From contig NZ_JANFAK020000002.1 of the NCBI RefSeq assembly GCF_024721315.2, positions 90,740-154,739 of the forward strand: a DNA stretch of 64,000 bases, read 5' to 3'. Each line of letters opens with the position of its first letter. Positions within the stretch are counted from its first letter, which is position 1. The translations under genes were made by a program, and so were the position numbers. Under the pieces are notes generated by a model. That model had not been told where the DNA came from. It did not search any database and was given only the letters and a program-made list of their open reading frames with translations. Source of the stretch: Streptomyces sp. Isolate_45. GTDB lineage: Bacteria; Actinomycetota; Actinomycetes; Streptomycetales; Streptomycetaceae. Below are positions 35,802-44,597 of this stretch, piece after piece.

Positions 35802-36833
35802 TCAGTGGGGCAGGCCGACAGCCCGTTCGCCGCTGCGGCGTTGCTGGATGACGACGGCGGCAACGAGGAGGGCGCCCTGGGCGACGTTCTGCCAGAAGGT
35901 GTTGATGCCCTCGACGGTCAGCCCGTTCTCCAAGGCGCCGAGCAGGGCCACCGCCAGAAGCGTGCCGCCGATACCGCCCTTGCCGCCCTTGAGGGCGCAT
36001 CCACCCAGCGCGGCCGCCGTGATGGCCTTGAGTTCGAGGCCCTCGCTTCCCGAGACGGGCTGCCCGGAGCCGGTCCGCGCGGTCAGCAGGATGCCCGCGA
36101 CCGCCGCGACCACGCCGATGAGCGCGTAGACGGCCACCAGGTACTTGTTGATGTTGATGCCCGCAAGGCGCGCCGCGGTGTCGTTGCCGCCGATCGCGTA
36201 GATGTTGCGACCGATGTCGGTGTACTTGAGCATGATGTGCACCGCCAGCGCCACGACCACAAGGATCCAGATCATCACCGGCACCCCGGCGATCTTTCCT
36301 CGGCCCAGGAACACGAAGAGGGGATCGTTGAGTACGTAGCCCTGCGCGCGGCCGTCGGAGACGAGCTGGGCCACGCCCTTGTAGGCCGCCAGGCCCGCGA
36401 GCGTCGCGATGGTGGGGTTGACCCTGCCGTAGACGATGGCGACACCGTTGACCACGCCGACGAGGATGCCGACTCCGACCGCGGCGGCCATCCCTAGGTA
36501 GGGGTTGGACCCGCCGGACGTGAAGACCATCGCGCTCACGACGGAAGCCAGGCCGGCCTGGGAGCCGACGGATATGTCGAGGCCACCACAGATGATCACG
36601 ACCGTCTGCACGATCGCGAGCAGCCCGGTGATCGTCACCGCCTCGCCGATGACCTGGATGTTGGCGAGGCTGAGGTAGTTGTCGTTCAGGAACCCGAACA
36701 GGGCCAGGACGAGGACGAGGGCGCCGATCAGGCTGAGGTTCTGCCCGCCGAGCGAGGAGAGCAGGGCTCCTCCGGTCTTCCGCGCCGGAGCGGGAAGGTT
36801 GTCGGTGGCGGCCGGCGTCTGGGTGGTGGTCAT
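35802..36833 (-). CDS. sugar ABC transporter permease, RbsC/AraH type
   Basis: A 343-residue CUT2 permease with eight or more hydrophobic helices (LSLIGALVLVLALFGFLNDN, IVQTVVIICGGLDISVGSQA). The GGLDISVGS segment and ALGGCALKGGKGGIGGTLLA are the family's hallmark loops. The ATG overlaps the stop of the ATPase gene (36830-36833), so the two are translationally coupled. It is the last gene of the binding protein-ATPase-permease operon. The next feature downstream is the poly-C tract. Confidence 0.93.
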   Translation of the reverse strand: MTTTQTPAATDNLPAPARKTGGALLSSLGGQNLSLIGALVLVLALFGFLNDNYLSLANIQVIGEAVTITGLLAIVQTVVIICGGLDISVGSQAGLASVVSAMVFTSGGSNPYLGMAAAVGVGILVGVVNGVAIVYGRVNPTIATLAGLAAYKGVAQLVSDGRAQGYVLNDPLFVFLGRGKIAGVPVMIWILVVVALAVHIMLKYTDIGRNIYAIGGNDTAARLAGININKYLVAVYALIGVVAAVAGILLTARTGSGQPVSGSEGLELKAITAAALGGCALKGGKGGIGGTLLAVALLGALENGLTVEGINTFWQNVAQGALLVAAVVIQQRRSGERAVGLPH

Positions 36834-38419
36834 CGAGCGTCTCCATCGGCGGAGTCAGTGAGCGGTCGGTCGGATGCGACGGGGGCGAGATCGTCTGCCA
36901 TGGCGAGGTTGAGGATGGCTTCCTCGCTGGCTTCCGAGCGGCCCAGTTCGCCGGTGATGCGACCGTTCTGCATCACGACGATCCGGTCGGCGAGGCCCAG
37001 GACCTCGGGGAGTTCGGAGGAGATCACCAGCAGGGCGACCCCCTCCCGGGCGAGGTCGGCGATGATGCGGTAGATCTCGGCCTTGGCACCGATGTCGATC
37101 CCGCGCGTCGGCTCGTCCAGGATCAGGACCTTGGGTTTGCGCAGCAGCCAGCGGGCGAGCACGACCTTCTGCTGGTTGCCGCCCGACAGTTTGCGCACTT
37201 CGTGTTCGATCGAGGGGGTGCGCACCCGGAGCCTGTCGGAGAAGTCCTGTGCCACCGCCTTCTCCTGGCGGCTCCGGACGAAGCGCCAGCGGCGCAGCCG
37301 GTCCAGGCTGACCAGGGAGGTGTTTTCCCGGATGGAGCGGTGGAGGAACAGGGCCTGGGCCTTGCGCTCCTCAGGGGCGAGTCCGATGCTCGCGCGGATC
37401 GCGTCCCGGGGGCTGCGCAGACGTAGGGGGCGACCGTTCACGGAGACGCGACCCGAACGGATGGGCCGGTCGCCGGCGAGGGCGAGGGCGAGCTCGGAGC
37501 GCCCGGCCCCCATCAGCCCGGCCAGGGCGACCACCTCGCCGGCACGGACGTGGAGGTCGATACCGCTGACGTCGTCCGTGGTGACACCTTCCAGCTCCAG
37601 AACCACCTCGTCGCGGGCGACGTCCTGCCGCACGAACAGGGAGGACAGGTCACGGCCCACCATCAGGCGGACGACCTCCCCCTCGTTGGTGTCACGGGCT
37701 TCCAGCACGCCGGCGACCGTGCCGTCGCGCAGGACGGCGATGCGGTCGGCGAGACGGAAGATCTCCTTCATGCGGTGGGAGACGTAGATGACGGCGATGC
37801 CCTGGTCCCGGAGCCGGTCGATCAGGCCGAAGAGCGCTTCGACCTCGTTCTCCGAGAGGGAGGAGGTGGGCTCGTCGAAGGCGATGACCTTGGCCTCGCC
37901 GGTCAGCGCCCGCAGGATCTCCACCAACTGGCGCTGTGCGGGAGTGAGTTCGGATCCGAGTTGATCCGGATGGATGACCTTCTCGAATCCGAGCCGGGCC
38001 AGGTCCGCGGTGATGCGGCGGCGCAGCTCCGCCCGGTCGAGGCGGCGCAGGGTGGTGCGCGGCAGGGCCCCCGCGTACACGTTCTCGGCGACCGAGACGT
38101 GCGGGATGATCTCGGGCTCCTGCGGGATGATGCGTATCCCGGCCTTGTGGGCGTCGTGCGGCGACGGCAGGGTCCGCGGGCGCCCGTCCCAGAGGATGCT
38201 TCCCTCGGTGGGCTGATGGTCACCGGTGAGGATCTTCAACAGCGTCGACTTGCCCGCTCCGTTCTCGCCCATGAGGGCGGTCACCCGGCCCCGGGGGAAG
38301 GTGAGCGTGACGCCGCTGAGCGCCTGCACCGCACCGAACCGTTTGGTGATGTTCTCGACGGAGATCTCTTCGCCGGGATCCCGGGCGGGGACGGGTGGCT
38401 CTGTACCGGCTGTGGTCAT
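36830..38419 (-). CDS. sugar ABC transporter ATPase with two nucleotide-binding domains, RbsA/AraG type
   Basis: A 529-residue tandem ATPase. The first half has Walker A GENGAGKSTLLKILTG, a signature replaced by the variant LTPAQRQLVEILRAL and Walker B VIAFDEPTSSL; the second half has a degenerate Walker A (GLMGAGRSELALALAG), signature KLSGGNQQKVVLARWLL and Walker B VLILDEPTRGIDI. That asymmetry is normal for CUT2 ATPases. It energises the partner permease. GAGG lies shortly before the ATG. Confidence 0.93.
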   Translation of the reverse strand: MTTAGTEPPVPARDPGEEISVENITKRFGAVQALSGVTLTFPRGRVTALMGENGAGKSTLLKILTGDHQPTEGSILWDGRPRTLPSPHDAHKAGIRIIPQEPEIIPHVSVAENVYAGALPRTTLRRLDRAELRRRITADLARLGFEKVIHPDQLGSELTPAQRQLVEILRALTGEAKVIAFDEPTSSLSENEVEALFGLIDRLRDQGIAVIYVSHRMKEIFRLADRIAVLRDGTVAGVLEARDTNEGEVVRLMVGRDLSSLFVRQDVARDEVVLELEGVTTDDVSGIDLHVRAGEVVALAGLMGAGRSELALALAGDRPIRSGRVSVNGRPLRLRSPRDAIRASIGLAPEERKAQALFLHRSIRENTSLVSLDRLRRWRFVRSRQEKAVAQDFSDRLRVRTPSIEHEVRKLSGGNQQKVVLARWLLRKPKVLILDEPTRGIDIGAKAEIYRIIADLAREGVALLVISSELPEVLGLADRIVVMQNGRITGELGRSEASEEAILNLAMADDLAPVASDRPLTDSADGDAR

Positions 38420-38557
38420 GGGGGCCTCGCAAGCTGGGGTTACGTGGGGCGTTCGTGCCGGCGACGCTGCTGCTCGGCGGCGGCGGCGGTGGTCTGGACG
38501 GGTGGCGGGTACGGTCGCCGTTGCGGTGGCCGTACCCGTCCTGGCCGCGGAGCGGGC

Positions 38558-39607
38558 TCAGCCGCAGGTGAGGCCCGTGTCCTTCCAGTTGGAGGCGTCG
38601 ACCATCTTGGTCGGGGCGAAGGCTTCCTTCGGGAAGTCCTTGCCGTTCTTGAGCTTGTCGTAGATCGTCTGCACCGCCAGGGCCCCTACGTCGCGGCCGT
38701 TGATGAAGAGGGCGGCCTTCATGCCGGACGGCTTGCCGGAACTCCAGTTCTTGCAGGCGAGGTAGGCGCCGAGGCCGACACCGATCACGTTGTCGGCCGT
38801 GAAGCCCGCGTTCTCCAGGGCGGTGACCCCGCCCTGGACGTTCTCGTCGTTGCAGCCCCAGACCACCCAGTGCTTCACGGAGGCGTTGGCGGTGATCGTC
38901 GCGGCGATCTTGTCCTGGGCGCCCGTCGGGGAGTTGTCGGTCGGCACGTCGATGTTCTGCACCGGTGCGCCCGCGGCCTCCGCGAACGCCTTCTTCGAAG
39001 CGTTGACACGGTCGGTGCACACGGTGACGTCCTGCTTCCAGGCCGATATCGTCCGCGTCTCCGCCGGGTTCCAGCCGGCCTTCTTGAATTCCTCGGCGGC
39101 ACGCTTGCCGACGTCGCCGCCCATCTGCTGGCCACTGAACCCGATGCGGGGCACCAGGTCCTCCGCGCCGCAGGCGGAGGGGTCCGGGCCGGTGCTGCAG
39201 ATCTGGTCGTCCGATGTCAGGAGGGCCACCTTGCCGGTCTTCGCCAGCTGTACGACCTGCGGGCCCACGGCCGGGTCGGGAACGACCAGGATCAGCCCGT
39301 TGCTCTTCTGTGAGATCGCCGCCTGGGCCTCGCTCACCGTCTTGTTCGCGTCGTTGCCCAGGTTCACCACCTTCAGGTCGATCCCGAGCTCACTCGCCTT
39401 CGCCTTCGCACCGGCGGCCTCGCCGATGAAGTACTCCTGGTCGCCCTGCTTCTGCAGATAGGTCAGGGAGATCTTCCCGTCGACCTTGCCGACGTCCGCG
39501 GTGCCGCCCGTCGTTTCCTGACCACTGGAACACGAGGACAGGACGAGCATCGTGGCCAGGCCCAGTGCCGCGGCTGCTACCGGGCGGTGGTGGTGGTGAG
39601 TGAGCAT
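38558..39607 (-). CDS. sugar-binding lipoprotein, AraF-like (possible L-arabinose binding)
   Basis: A 349-residue periplasmic-binding-protein-like lipoprotein. The signal peptide ends in the lipobox VLSSC. KTVSEAQAAISQKSNGLILV, VPDPAVGPQVVQLAK, VKHWVVWGCNDENVQGGVTA and FTADNVIGVGLGAY align by memory with the E. coli L-arabinose-binding protein better than with ribose- or galactose-binding proteins. L-Arabinose is the main side-chain sugar of arabinogalactan, so uptake of arabinose fits the locus. ATG 39605-39607 follows AAAGGGA; the frame extends 16 codons further without a ribosome site. First gene of its operon. Confidence 0.85.
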   Translation of the reverse strand: MLTHHHHRPVAAAALGLATMLVLSSCSSGQETTGGTADVGKVDGKISLTYLQKQGDQEYFIGEAAGAKAKASELGIDLKVVNLGNDANKTVSEAQAAISQKSNGLILVVPDPAVGPQVVQLAKTGKVALLTSDDQICSTGPDPSACGAEDLVPRIGFSGQQMGGDVGKRAAEEFKKAGWNPAETRTISAWKQDVTVCTDRVNASKKAFAEAAGAPVQNIDVPTDNSPTGAQDKIAATITANASVKHWVVWGCNDENVQGGVTALENAGFTADNVIGVGLGAYLACKNWSSGKPSGMKAALFINGRDVGALAVQTIYDKLKNGKDFPKEAFAPTKMVDASNWKDTGLTCG

Positions 39608-40059
39608 GTCGATCCCTTTGCTTGAACGGGTCGCACCGGGCGACCAGTGGGGCACGTGCGATGGGGTGGGGTTCGGTCCGGCCGCTGTCGTGAGCGCCGC
39701 CCGGGGCTGGAGGTCCCTGGAGACTCGGAGGAGGGGGTGTCCGGCCTCGGCCGGTGAGCCCCCTGGCGGACGAACCCTCTGCGGGTGAATCCGCCGCAGT
39801 CAGTCGTTTTCAAACTTGATGCAACAGAGAAAAGCGCCGTTTCCGCCATAAGTCAACAGTGTGAACCGAGGGTTTCGGATTGATGCACCGCTGTGACCTC
39901 CAGGGTCGGCCTGGATGGACGGGGTCCACCTCCCATTGACTGCCTGGGTAAAGCCGTCGAAGGGCAGGGTGGAGGGTTTACCTCATGGCGCCGCCGCAGG
40001 TGTGGACCTGGCAGGGGAACCTGTTTGATTTCTGTGGGAACATGGATGAATCTGTTTGG
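39608..40059. promoter_or_regulatory. intergenic region upstream of the AraF-like ABC operon
   Basis: No gene is convincing here. An AT-richer patch at 39800-39890 contains two TTGATGCA copies (near 39816 and 39878) and TTTTCAAACTTG, plausible parts of a promoter and operator for the ABC operon. The locus palindrome ATGTTTRCGTAAACAT is absent, so this operon is likely controlled by another regulator, such as one of the DeoR proteins. Confidence 0.35.
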
Positions 40060-41751
40060 CTATCGAGTCGAAGGGGCTTGCGCAGTGGGCTCGTTCCAGT
40101 GCTGCTCCGCCGCCGGCCCGGTGCGACCGAAGGCGACGGGCGCTCCGGGCTCGCCGTTCGCGGACGTCACCGCGTAGCCCGGTGCGATCCGAGGCTTGAT
40201 GCGTCCTGCCGCATCGATGGAGAACACCAGGTTGTTCCCCTCCGCCCGGCCGAATGCCGAGCACGACCAGATGCCCACGCCGTCCCCAGCGGAACCGCGG
40301 GCGTCCAGGCAGTAGCTCGGGTTGGCGGCATTGCGCAGGAGTCCCCTCTCGTCCAGACGCCACTGCTGGACCGGTGCTCCGGCACTGCAACGTGCGGTGA
40401 TCACGTCGACGCCATTGGCGAAGGTGCCCCCGCGGACATCCAGACACAGACCCGTTGCGGAATTGACGGCCGGGCCGAACGACGAGGCCCTGAAAGGTTG
40501 AACGGGATCGGCCGTCGCGCTCTCCGTGGCGAGGGTGGGGCTGGGCGTGGGCCTGTCACTGGGCGACGGGCCCGTCGTGGACGGCGACATGCTGGGGGAG
40601 GGAGCACGTGAGGCGGGTGCGGAGGGCCGCGATCTGCTCACCGACGGGGCAGGCGTGCCGCCGGCGCCCGCACTGACGCCGGCTCGCGGTGGCTGCTCCT
40701 TGGCCACAGCGGGCGGTTCGGGCCCCCAGGCCGCGGGGACGCCGGCGGCGAGCGCCGTCGTCGTGATCAGGACCGCCGCCGCACCGAGTGAAATGCGCCC
40801 GGCGGGCCACCGTTTGAAGGCGGACGGTTTCCGGTTGTGCGAGGTCGGTTGCGGCACGCCTCCGGCCGCAGTCGTGACCGGGAGGGACAGCGTGTTCTCG
40901 GTGTCCGGGGGCGAGTCCGTGCGGCTTGCCGCGGAGAGGTGGAGCGGGCCGGCAGGACCCAGCAGGGAGCTTGCCAGCAAGGGACCAGGGGCGTCGCAGA
41001 GGGCGACCAGGCCGCGCAGAGCCGCCGCGCACCCTGGGCATCCGTCGACATGGCGCGCCAGGTCGGGGTTCTCCCGCACGTCCGCGCGCCCCGCGGCGGC
41101 ATCCAGCATGCGTGCGAACGCGGGACAGTGCGGAGCGTGCCGAGCCTGCAGGTGAACACGCAGGAAGGCGTCCCGGCACGCGGCCAACGCCCGGCGAGCG
41201 AGGTCCGGTATGGCGTCGGGCCGGTCACCGGTGATCGTCGCGACGTGCTCGTCCGGCTCCTGTTCGACGATGGAGTGCCACAGGACGGCCTGCGTGCGCG
41301 GCGCCAGGGTTATGAAGCCCTCGCGGACGAACGACCGGAGACCCGGAGCCGGCGGGACATGGGCGGGATCGGTCGAGGCCCCCGGCGTGACATCGGCCGG
41401 AGGCCCGGCCTGTTCGTCCGGTCCCGCCCCGCCGGGAGGGCGCGGGGTGGGAGACGTGGTCCCGGACACCAGCGCCAGCAATGACAGTCGAGGAGGCTGG
41501 TGCGGGGCGTCGGTCGTTTCGGCCAGCATGTCGAGGAACTGGTCCATCGCGCGGTCCGCGGCCCGTTGGGCGGACATCGGATCGCTGCCCGCCGCCGCCG
41601 TTCGGGCGAAGGCGGAGACCCTCGGGCCATGACGCCGGCGCAGCTCGGTCGCGGCCGACGGGGCGGCCGAGTCCGCGGTGCGGATGACGTCACACAGTTG
41701 CTGGTCGGTCAATCGACCAACGGAAGGATGATTCGTCGACACGTGGGACAT
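40060..41751 (-). CDS. membrane-tethered ECF sigma factor-like protein with zinc-binding anti-sigma segment and C-terminal ricin lectin
   Basis: A 563-residue four-part protein. Residues ~13-80 (TDQQLCDVIRTADSAAPSAA, AMDQFLDMLAE) resemble sigma region 2. Residues ~148-200 (TLAPRTQAVLWHSIVEQEPD, ALAACRDAFLRVHLQ) resemble sigma region 4. A zinc motif H-V-D-G-C-P-G-C near residue 235 resembles ZAS anti-sigma domains. A single membrane helix (ISLGAAAVLITTTALAAGVP) lies near residue 325, followed by a Ser/Pro/Thr linker and a ricin-type beta-trefoil (LCLDVRGG, VQQWRLDERG, YCLDARGSAG) outside the cell. This resembles the described ECF group with fused anti-sigma, membrane and carbohydrate-binding parts (ECF53-like, from memory). 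Release of the sigma part after sugar binding is the likely mode. Confidence 0.8.
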   Translation of the reverse strand: MSHVSTNHPSVGRLTDQQLCDVIRTADSAAPSAATELRRRHGPRVSAFARTAAAGSDPMSAQRAADRAMDQFLDMLAETTDAPHQPPRLSLLALVSGTTSPTPRPPGGAGPDEQAGPPADVTPGASTDPAHVPPAPGLRSFVREGFITLAPRTQAVLWHSIVEQEPDEHVATITGDRPDAIPDLARRALAACRDAFLRVHLQARHAPHCPAFARMLDAAAGRADVRENPDLARHVDGCPGCAAALRGLVALCDAPGPLLASSLLGPAGPLHLSAASRTDSPPDTENTLSLPVTTAAGGVPQPTSHNRKPSAFKRWPAGRISLGAAAVLITTTALAAGVPAAWGPEPPAVAKEQPPRAGVSAGAGGTPAPSVSRSRPSAPASRAPSPSMSPSTTGPSPSDRPTPSPTLATESATADPVQPFRASSFGPAVNSATGLCLDVRGGTFANGVDVITARCSAGAPVQQWRLDERGLLRNAANPSYCLDARGSAGDGVGIWSCSAFGRAEGNNLVFSIDAAGRIKPRIAPGYAVTSANGEPGAPVAFGRTGPAAEQHWNEPTAQAPSTR

Positions 41752-42503
41752 CCTGGGTGGGAGGGAAAGTCGCCCTATTGTTCAGGACACGACGTGCCTA
41801 TCGATAGCTCTTTCCGGCGAGAAATCGAGAAAAATGTCCTCGGAAAGAGTGGATGAGTTTTTCTGGGCAGGGTGGTTCTCCGGAGTTCCTTGTAGGCGGC
41901 GAACTCCGGTCTCAATTTCAACCGCCCCTGGACAGGTGGCGGGCGCGGTTGTCGACAGGGGCGACCTCGAATTCACGCGCGCCCACGCCGGAACGGGGCA
42001 ACATTGATCGCACCGGCCGGCGCGTTGCGATGTGACCCCTTGCAGCGAACAGAATCGGACATACGCGCAAGGAAGTCAACGTCGAGATCTTGCTCCATCG
42101 ACGGCGGTGCCCGGCTTTATCATCAGGCTGACAAGGGACAGGTCGGTCCGCCCTATTGACGGAAGTTCGAACAGTTCAAAGCGCAGGTGCTACGCGTCTG
42201 CACTGCGCCGATCGGCCGGATCCCCTTCTCCGGGCCACTTCCGGAAGGCAGCTCCAGGAGGTGAACTTCGCCTGCACCCCGGTCGCGTGTAGTCGATCGT
42301 TATCAACTGGGCCCCGACCGGGCTGGATTCAGAAGCTCTGCACACAGTAGATTCTCCGTTCATTCCCTCCTTCACGCACGGTCGTCCCGAGGTCGGCGAT
42401 GATCAGGTCACCCTTGACGTACGGGCCCGACAATTCAAGACGCGTACGACGTAGCGCGCCGAGGGGCCATTCTGCATTTCCCGGAACAGCCGACTGGAGT
42501 TTG
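41752..42503. other. 752-base intergenic region between divergent membrane-protein genes
   Basis: This long gap separates the sigma-lectin gene from the peptidoglycan-binding protein gene. Short frames in it have no start signals or family features. It is somewhat richer in A and T than its surroundings (for example 41800-41870) and probably contains both promoters. If the sigma factor controls its own gene or the divergent one, its promoter would lie here. Confidence 0.4.
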
Positions 42504-43406
42504 GTGAGCACCCCCTTCTGCCCCCGATGCGGTGACCCCTTGCGCTGTGCCTGTGGCATCGAGCACCACGACGTGAGCGCGGGGTGGCCCGCTGCCCCGG
42601 CGCGGTTCGACCGCGACTGGGTCAGGCCGTACATCGCCCCGCACGAACCCGCGCCGGGGGACGCGGCGAGCACCATGAACACCGCCACGGTGTGGGTCAC
42701 GGCGCAGGTCGCGTACGAGAGCGGCCCGCCGCCCGGCGGGGACGCCTTCGGACAGCCCGTTGTCATGAGCAGTTCGGCGGGCCACCGGGCGCGCCGACCC
42801 GCGAAGCAGCGTCGACCGCTGCGCGTCACCGCGGCCCTCGCCACCCTGATCGGCTCCGCGGCCATCGCGGGGGCGTATGCCTTCGCCCGAAGCCAGGACA
42901 CCGGGGAGGCGACGGCGCACGCCCCCGCGAGCCGGCTCGACGTACTCGATGTGGAGGAGGAGCCAAGCACGCCACCCGAGGCGTCCGGGCCCCCCGGTCC
43001 GCTCCCGGACCTTCCCCGGGGCACACCGCCGGTAACCGGGAACAGTCCGGTGCGTACACCGTCTTCGGCGGTCCCGTCCGTGCCCACCACGGGCACACCC
43101 ACCGCCATGAACGAAGAGCCGGCTGCCGGACAACAGTCCGGCGGTCCGAGCACCGTCCCTCCCGCGTCGCCGACGGCGCCCGCCGAGCAGCCGACACTGC
43201 GCCGGCACGACACGGGTCCCCAAGTCGTCGATCTGCAGCGGCGCCTCGCGCAGCTGGGTTTGTGGACCCTGCCCCAGCGAGGCCGCTACGACCGGCACCT
43301 CGACGACGCGGTTCGGGGCTTCCAGGCGAAGTACGGCGTCCGCGGCGACCCGCCGGGGGTCTACGGCCCGGCCACTCGAAGGCAGCTGGAGTCCTTGGCC
43401 TCCTGA
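42504..43406 (+). CDS. membrane protein with zinc-ribbon-like N-terminus and extracellular peptidoglycan-binding domain
   Basis: A 300-residue single-pass protein. The GTG at 42504 has GGAG five bases upstream. The cytoplasmic N-terminus starts with FCPRCGDPLRCACG, a small zinc-ribbon-like cluster. A basic stretch and a helix (VTAALATLIGSAAIAGAYAF) follow, then a ~100-residue Pro/Ser/Thr-rich linker, and finally a PG_binding_1 domain (LRRHDTGPQVVDLQRRLAQL, YDRHLDDAVRGFQAKYGVRG, YGPATRRQLESL). Such proteins bridge membrane and wall and may sense or anchor to peptidoglycan. It is divergent from the sigma-lectin gene, which has an analogous cytoplasm-helix-linker-binding module plan. Confidence 0.8.
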   Translation: MSTPFCPRCGDPLRCACGIEHHDVSAGWPAAPARFDRDWVRPYIAPHEPAPGDAASTMNTATVWVTAQVAYESGPPPGGDAFGQPVVMSSSAGHRARRPAKQRRPLRVTAALATLIGSAAIAGAYAFARSQDTGEATAHAPASRLDVLDVEEEPSTPPEASGPPGPLPDLPRGTPPVTGNSPVRTPSSAVPSVPTTGTPTAMNEEPAAGQQSGGPSTVPPASPTAPAEQPTLRRHDTGPQVVDLQRRLAQLGLWTLPQRGRYDRHLDDAVRGFQAKYGVRGDPPGVYGPATRRQLESLAS

Positions 43407-43451
43407 CGCTCGGCCGACTGCTGGGTCCGGACCGCGCGGGGACTCAACGCC

Positions 43452-44597
43452 TCACCATTCGGCGAGGGAGCCGTCGGCCCGCCGCCAGATCGGGTTGCGC
43501 CAGCGATGGCCGGTCTCGGCGGCGCGTTCGACGGCCTTCTCGTCGACATCGATACCCAGGCCGGGTGCGGTGAGCAGGCCGACGTGGCCGTCCTCATAGC
43601 GGAAGACCGACCGGTCGGTGAGGTAGTCCAACAGGTCCGACCCGGCGTTGTAGTGGATGCCGAGGCTCTGCTCCTGGATCAACAGGTTGGGTGTGGCGAA
43701 GCCGACCTGCAGGCAGGCGGCCAGCGCGATCGGGCCGAGCGGACAGTGCGGCGCCAGGGAGACGTCGTGGGCCTCCGCCATCGCCGCGATGCGCCGCACC
43801 TCCGAGATCCCACCGGCGTGCGAGAGGTCGGGCTGGGCCACGGCGATCCCCTGCTGGAGCACCGGCTTGAAGTCCCACCGGGAATACAGTCGTTCGCCGG
43901 TGGCGATGGGGATGCTGGTGGACCGCACGACCTCGCCGATGTGGGCGCTCATCTCGGGAACCACCGGCTCCTCGACGAAGAACGGCAGATACGGCTCCAG
44001 CAAGGGAAGCACCCGCCGTGCCATGGGGAGGGTGAGCCGGCCGTGGAAGTCCACGGCGATGTCGAAGCCGTCGCCGACCTCCGAGCGGACGCTCTCCACC
44101 CGTTCGACGATGTCCCGGACGGCCTGCGGCGTGTCGATCAGTTCCAGCTGGGGCGAGGCGTTCATCTTGATGGCCGTGAAGCCCTCGGCCTTGCGGGCGG
44201 CGGCCTGCTCCGCGACGTCGGTCGGTCGGTCCCCGCCGATCCAGCTGTACACCCGTGCCCGGTCGCGGACGTTGCCACCGAGCAGTTGCCACACCGGCAC
44301 GCCCAGCGCCTTGCCCGCGATGTCCCACAGCGCCTGGTCGATGCCCGCGACCGCGCTGGACAGCACGGGGCCGCCGCGGTAGAAGCCGCCTTTCGTGAGG
44401 ACCTGCCAGTGGTCCTCGATGCGCATCGGGTCCTGGCCCACGAGATAGTCGGAGAGTTCCTCGATGGCGGCCGCGACCGTGTGCGCCCGGCCCTCGACGA
44501 CCGGTTCGCCCCAGCCGGTGATGCCCTCGTCGGTGTCCACGCGCAGGAAGCACCAGCGGGGGGCGACGAGGTAGGTCCTCAGAGAGGTGATCTTCAC
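43452..44597 (-). CDS. dgoD: D-galactonate dehydratase
   Basis: A 381-residue enolase-superfamily enzyme converting D-galactonate to 2-keto-3-deoxy-galactonate. It follows E. coli DgoD along its length: KITSLRTYLVAPRWCFLRVD, EGITGWGEPVVEGRAHTVAA, GFYRGGPVLSSAVAGIDQAL, YSWIGGDRPTDV and LAPHCPLGPIALAACLQVGF. Metal ligands lie in AVDFHGR, FFVEEPV and ATGERLYSRWDFK, and the catalytic His in APHCPLGP. Length is one residue shorter than DgoD. GTG 44595-44597 overlaps the stop of the SDR gene (GTGA). It is the last gene of a five-gene De Ley-Doudoroff operon. Confidence 0.92.
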   Translation of the reverse strand: MKITSLRTYLVAPRWCFLRVDTDEGITGWGEPVVEGRAHTVAAAIEELSDYLVGQDPMRIEDHWQVLTKGGFYRGGPVLSSAVAGIDQALWDIAGKALGVPVWQLLGGNVRDRARVYSWIGGDRPTDVAEQAAARKAEGFTAIKMNASPQLELIDTPQAVRDIVERVESVRSEVGDGFDIAVDFHGRLTLPMARRVLPLLEPYLPFFVEEPVVPEMSAHIGEVVRSTSIPIATGERLYSRWDFKPVLQQGIAVAQPDLSHAGGISEVRRIAAMAEAHDVSLAPHCPLGPIALAACLQVGFATPNLLIQEQSLGIHYNAGSDLLDYLTDRSVFRYEDGHVGLLTAPGLGIDVDEKAVERAAETGHRWRNPIWRRADGSLAEW

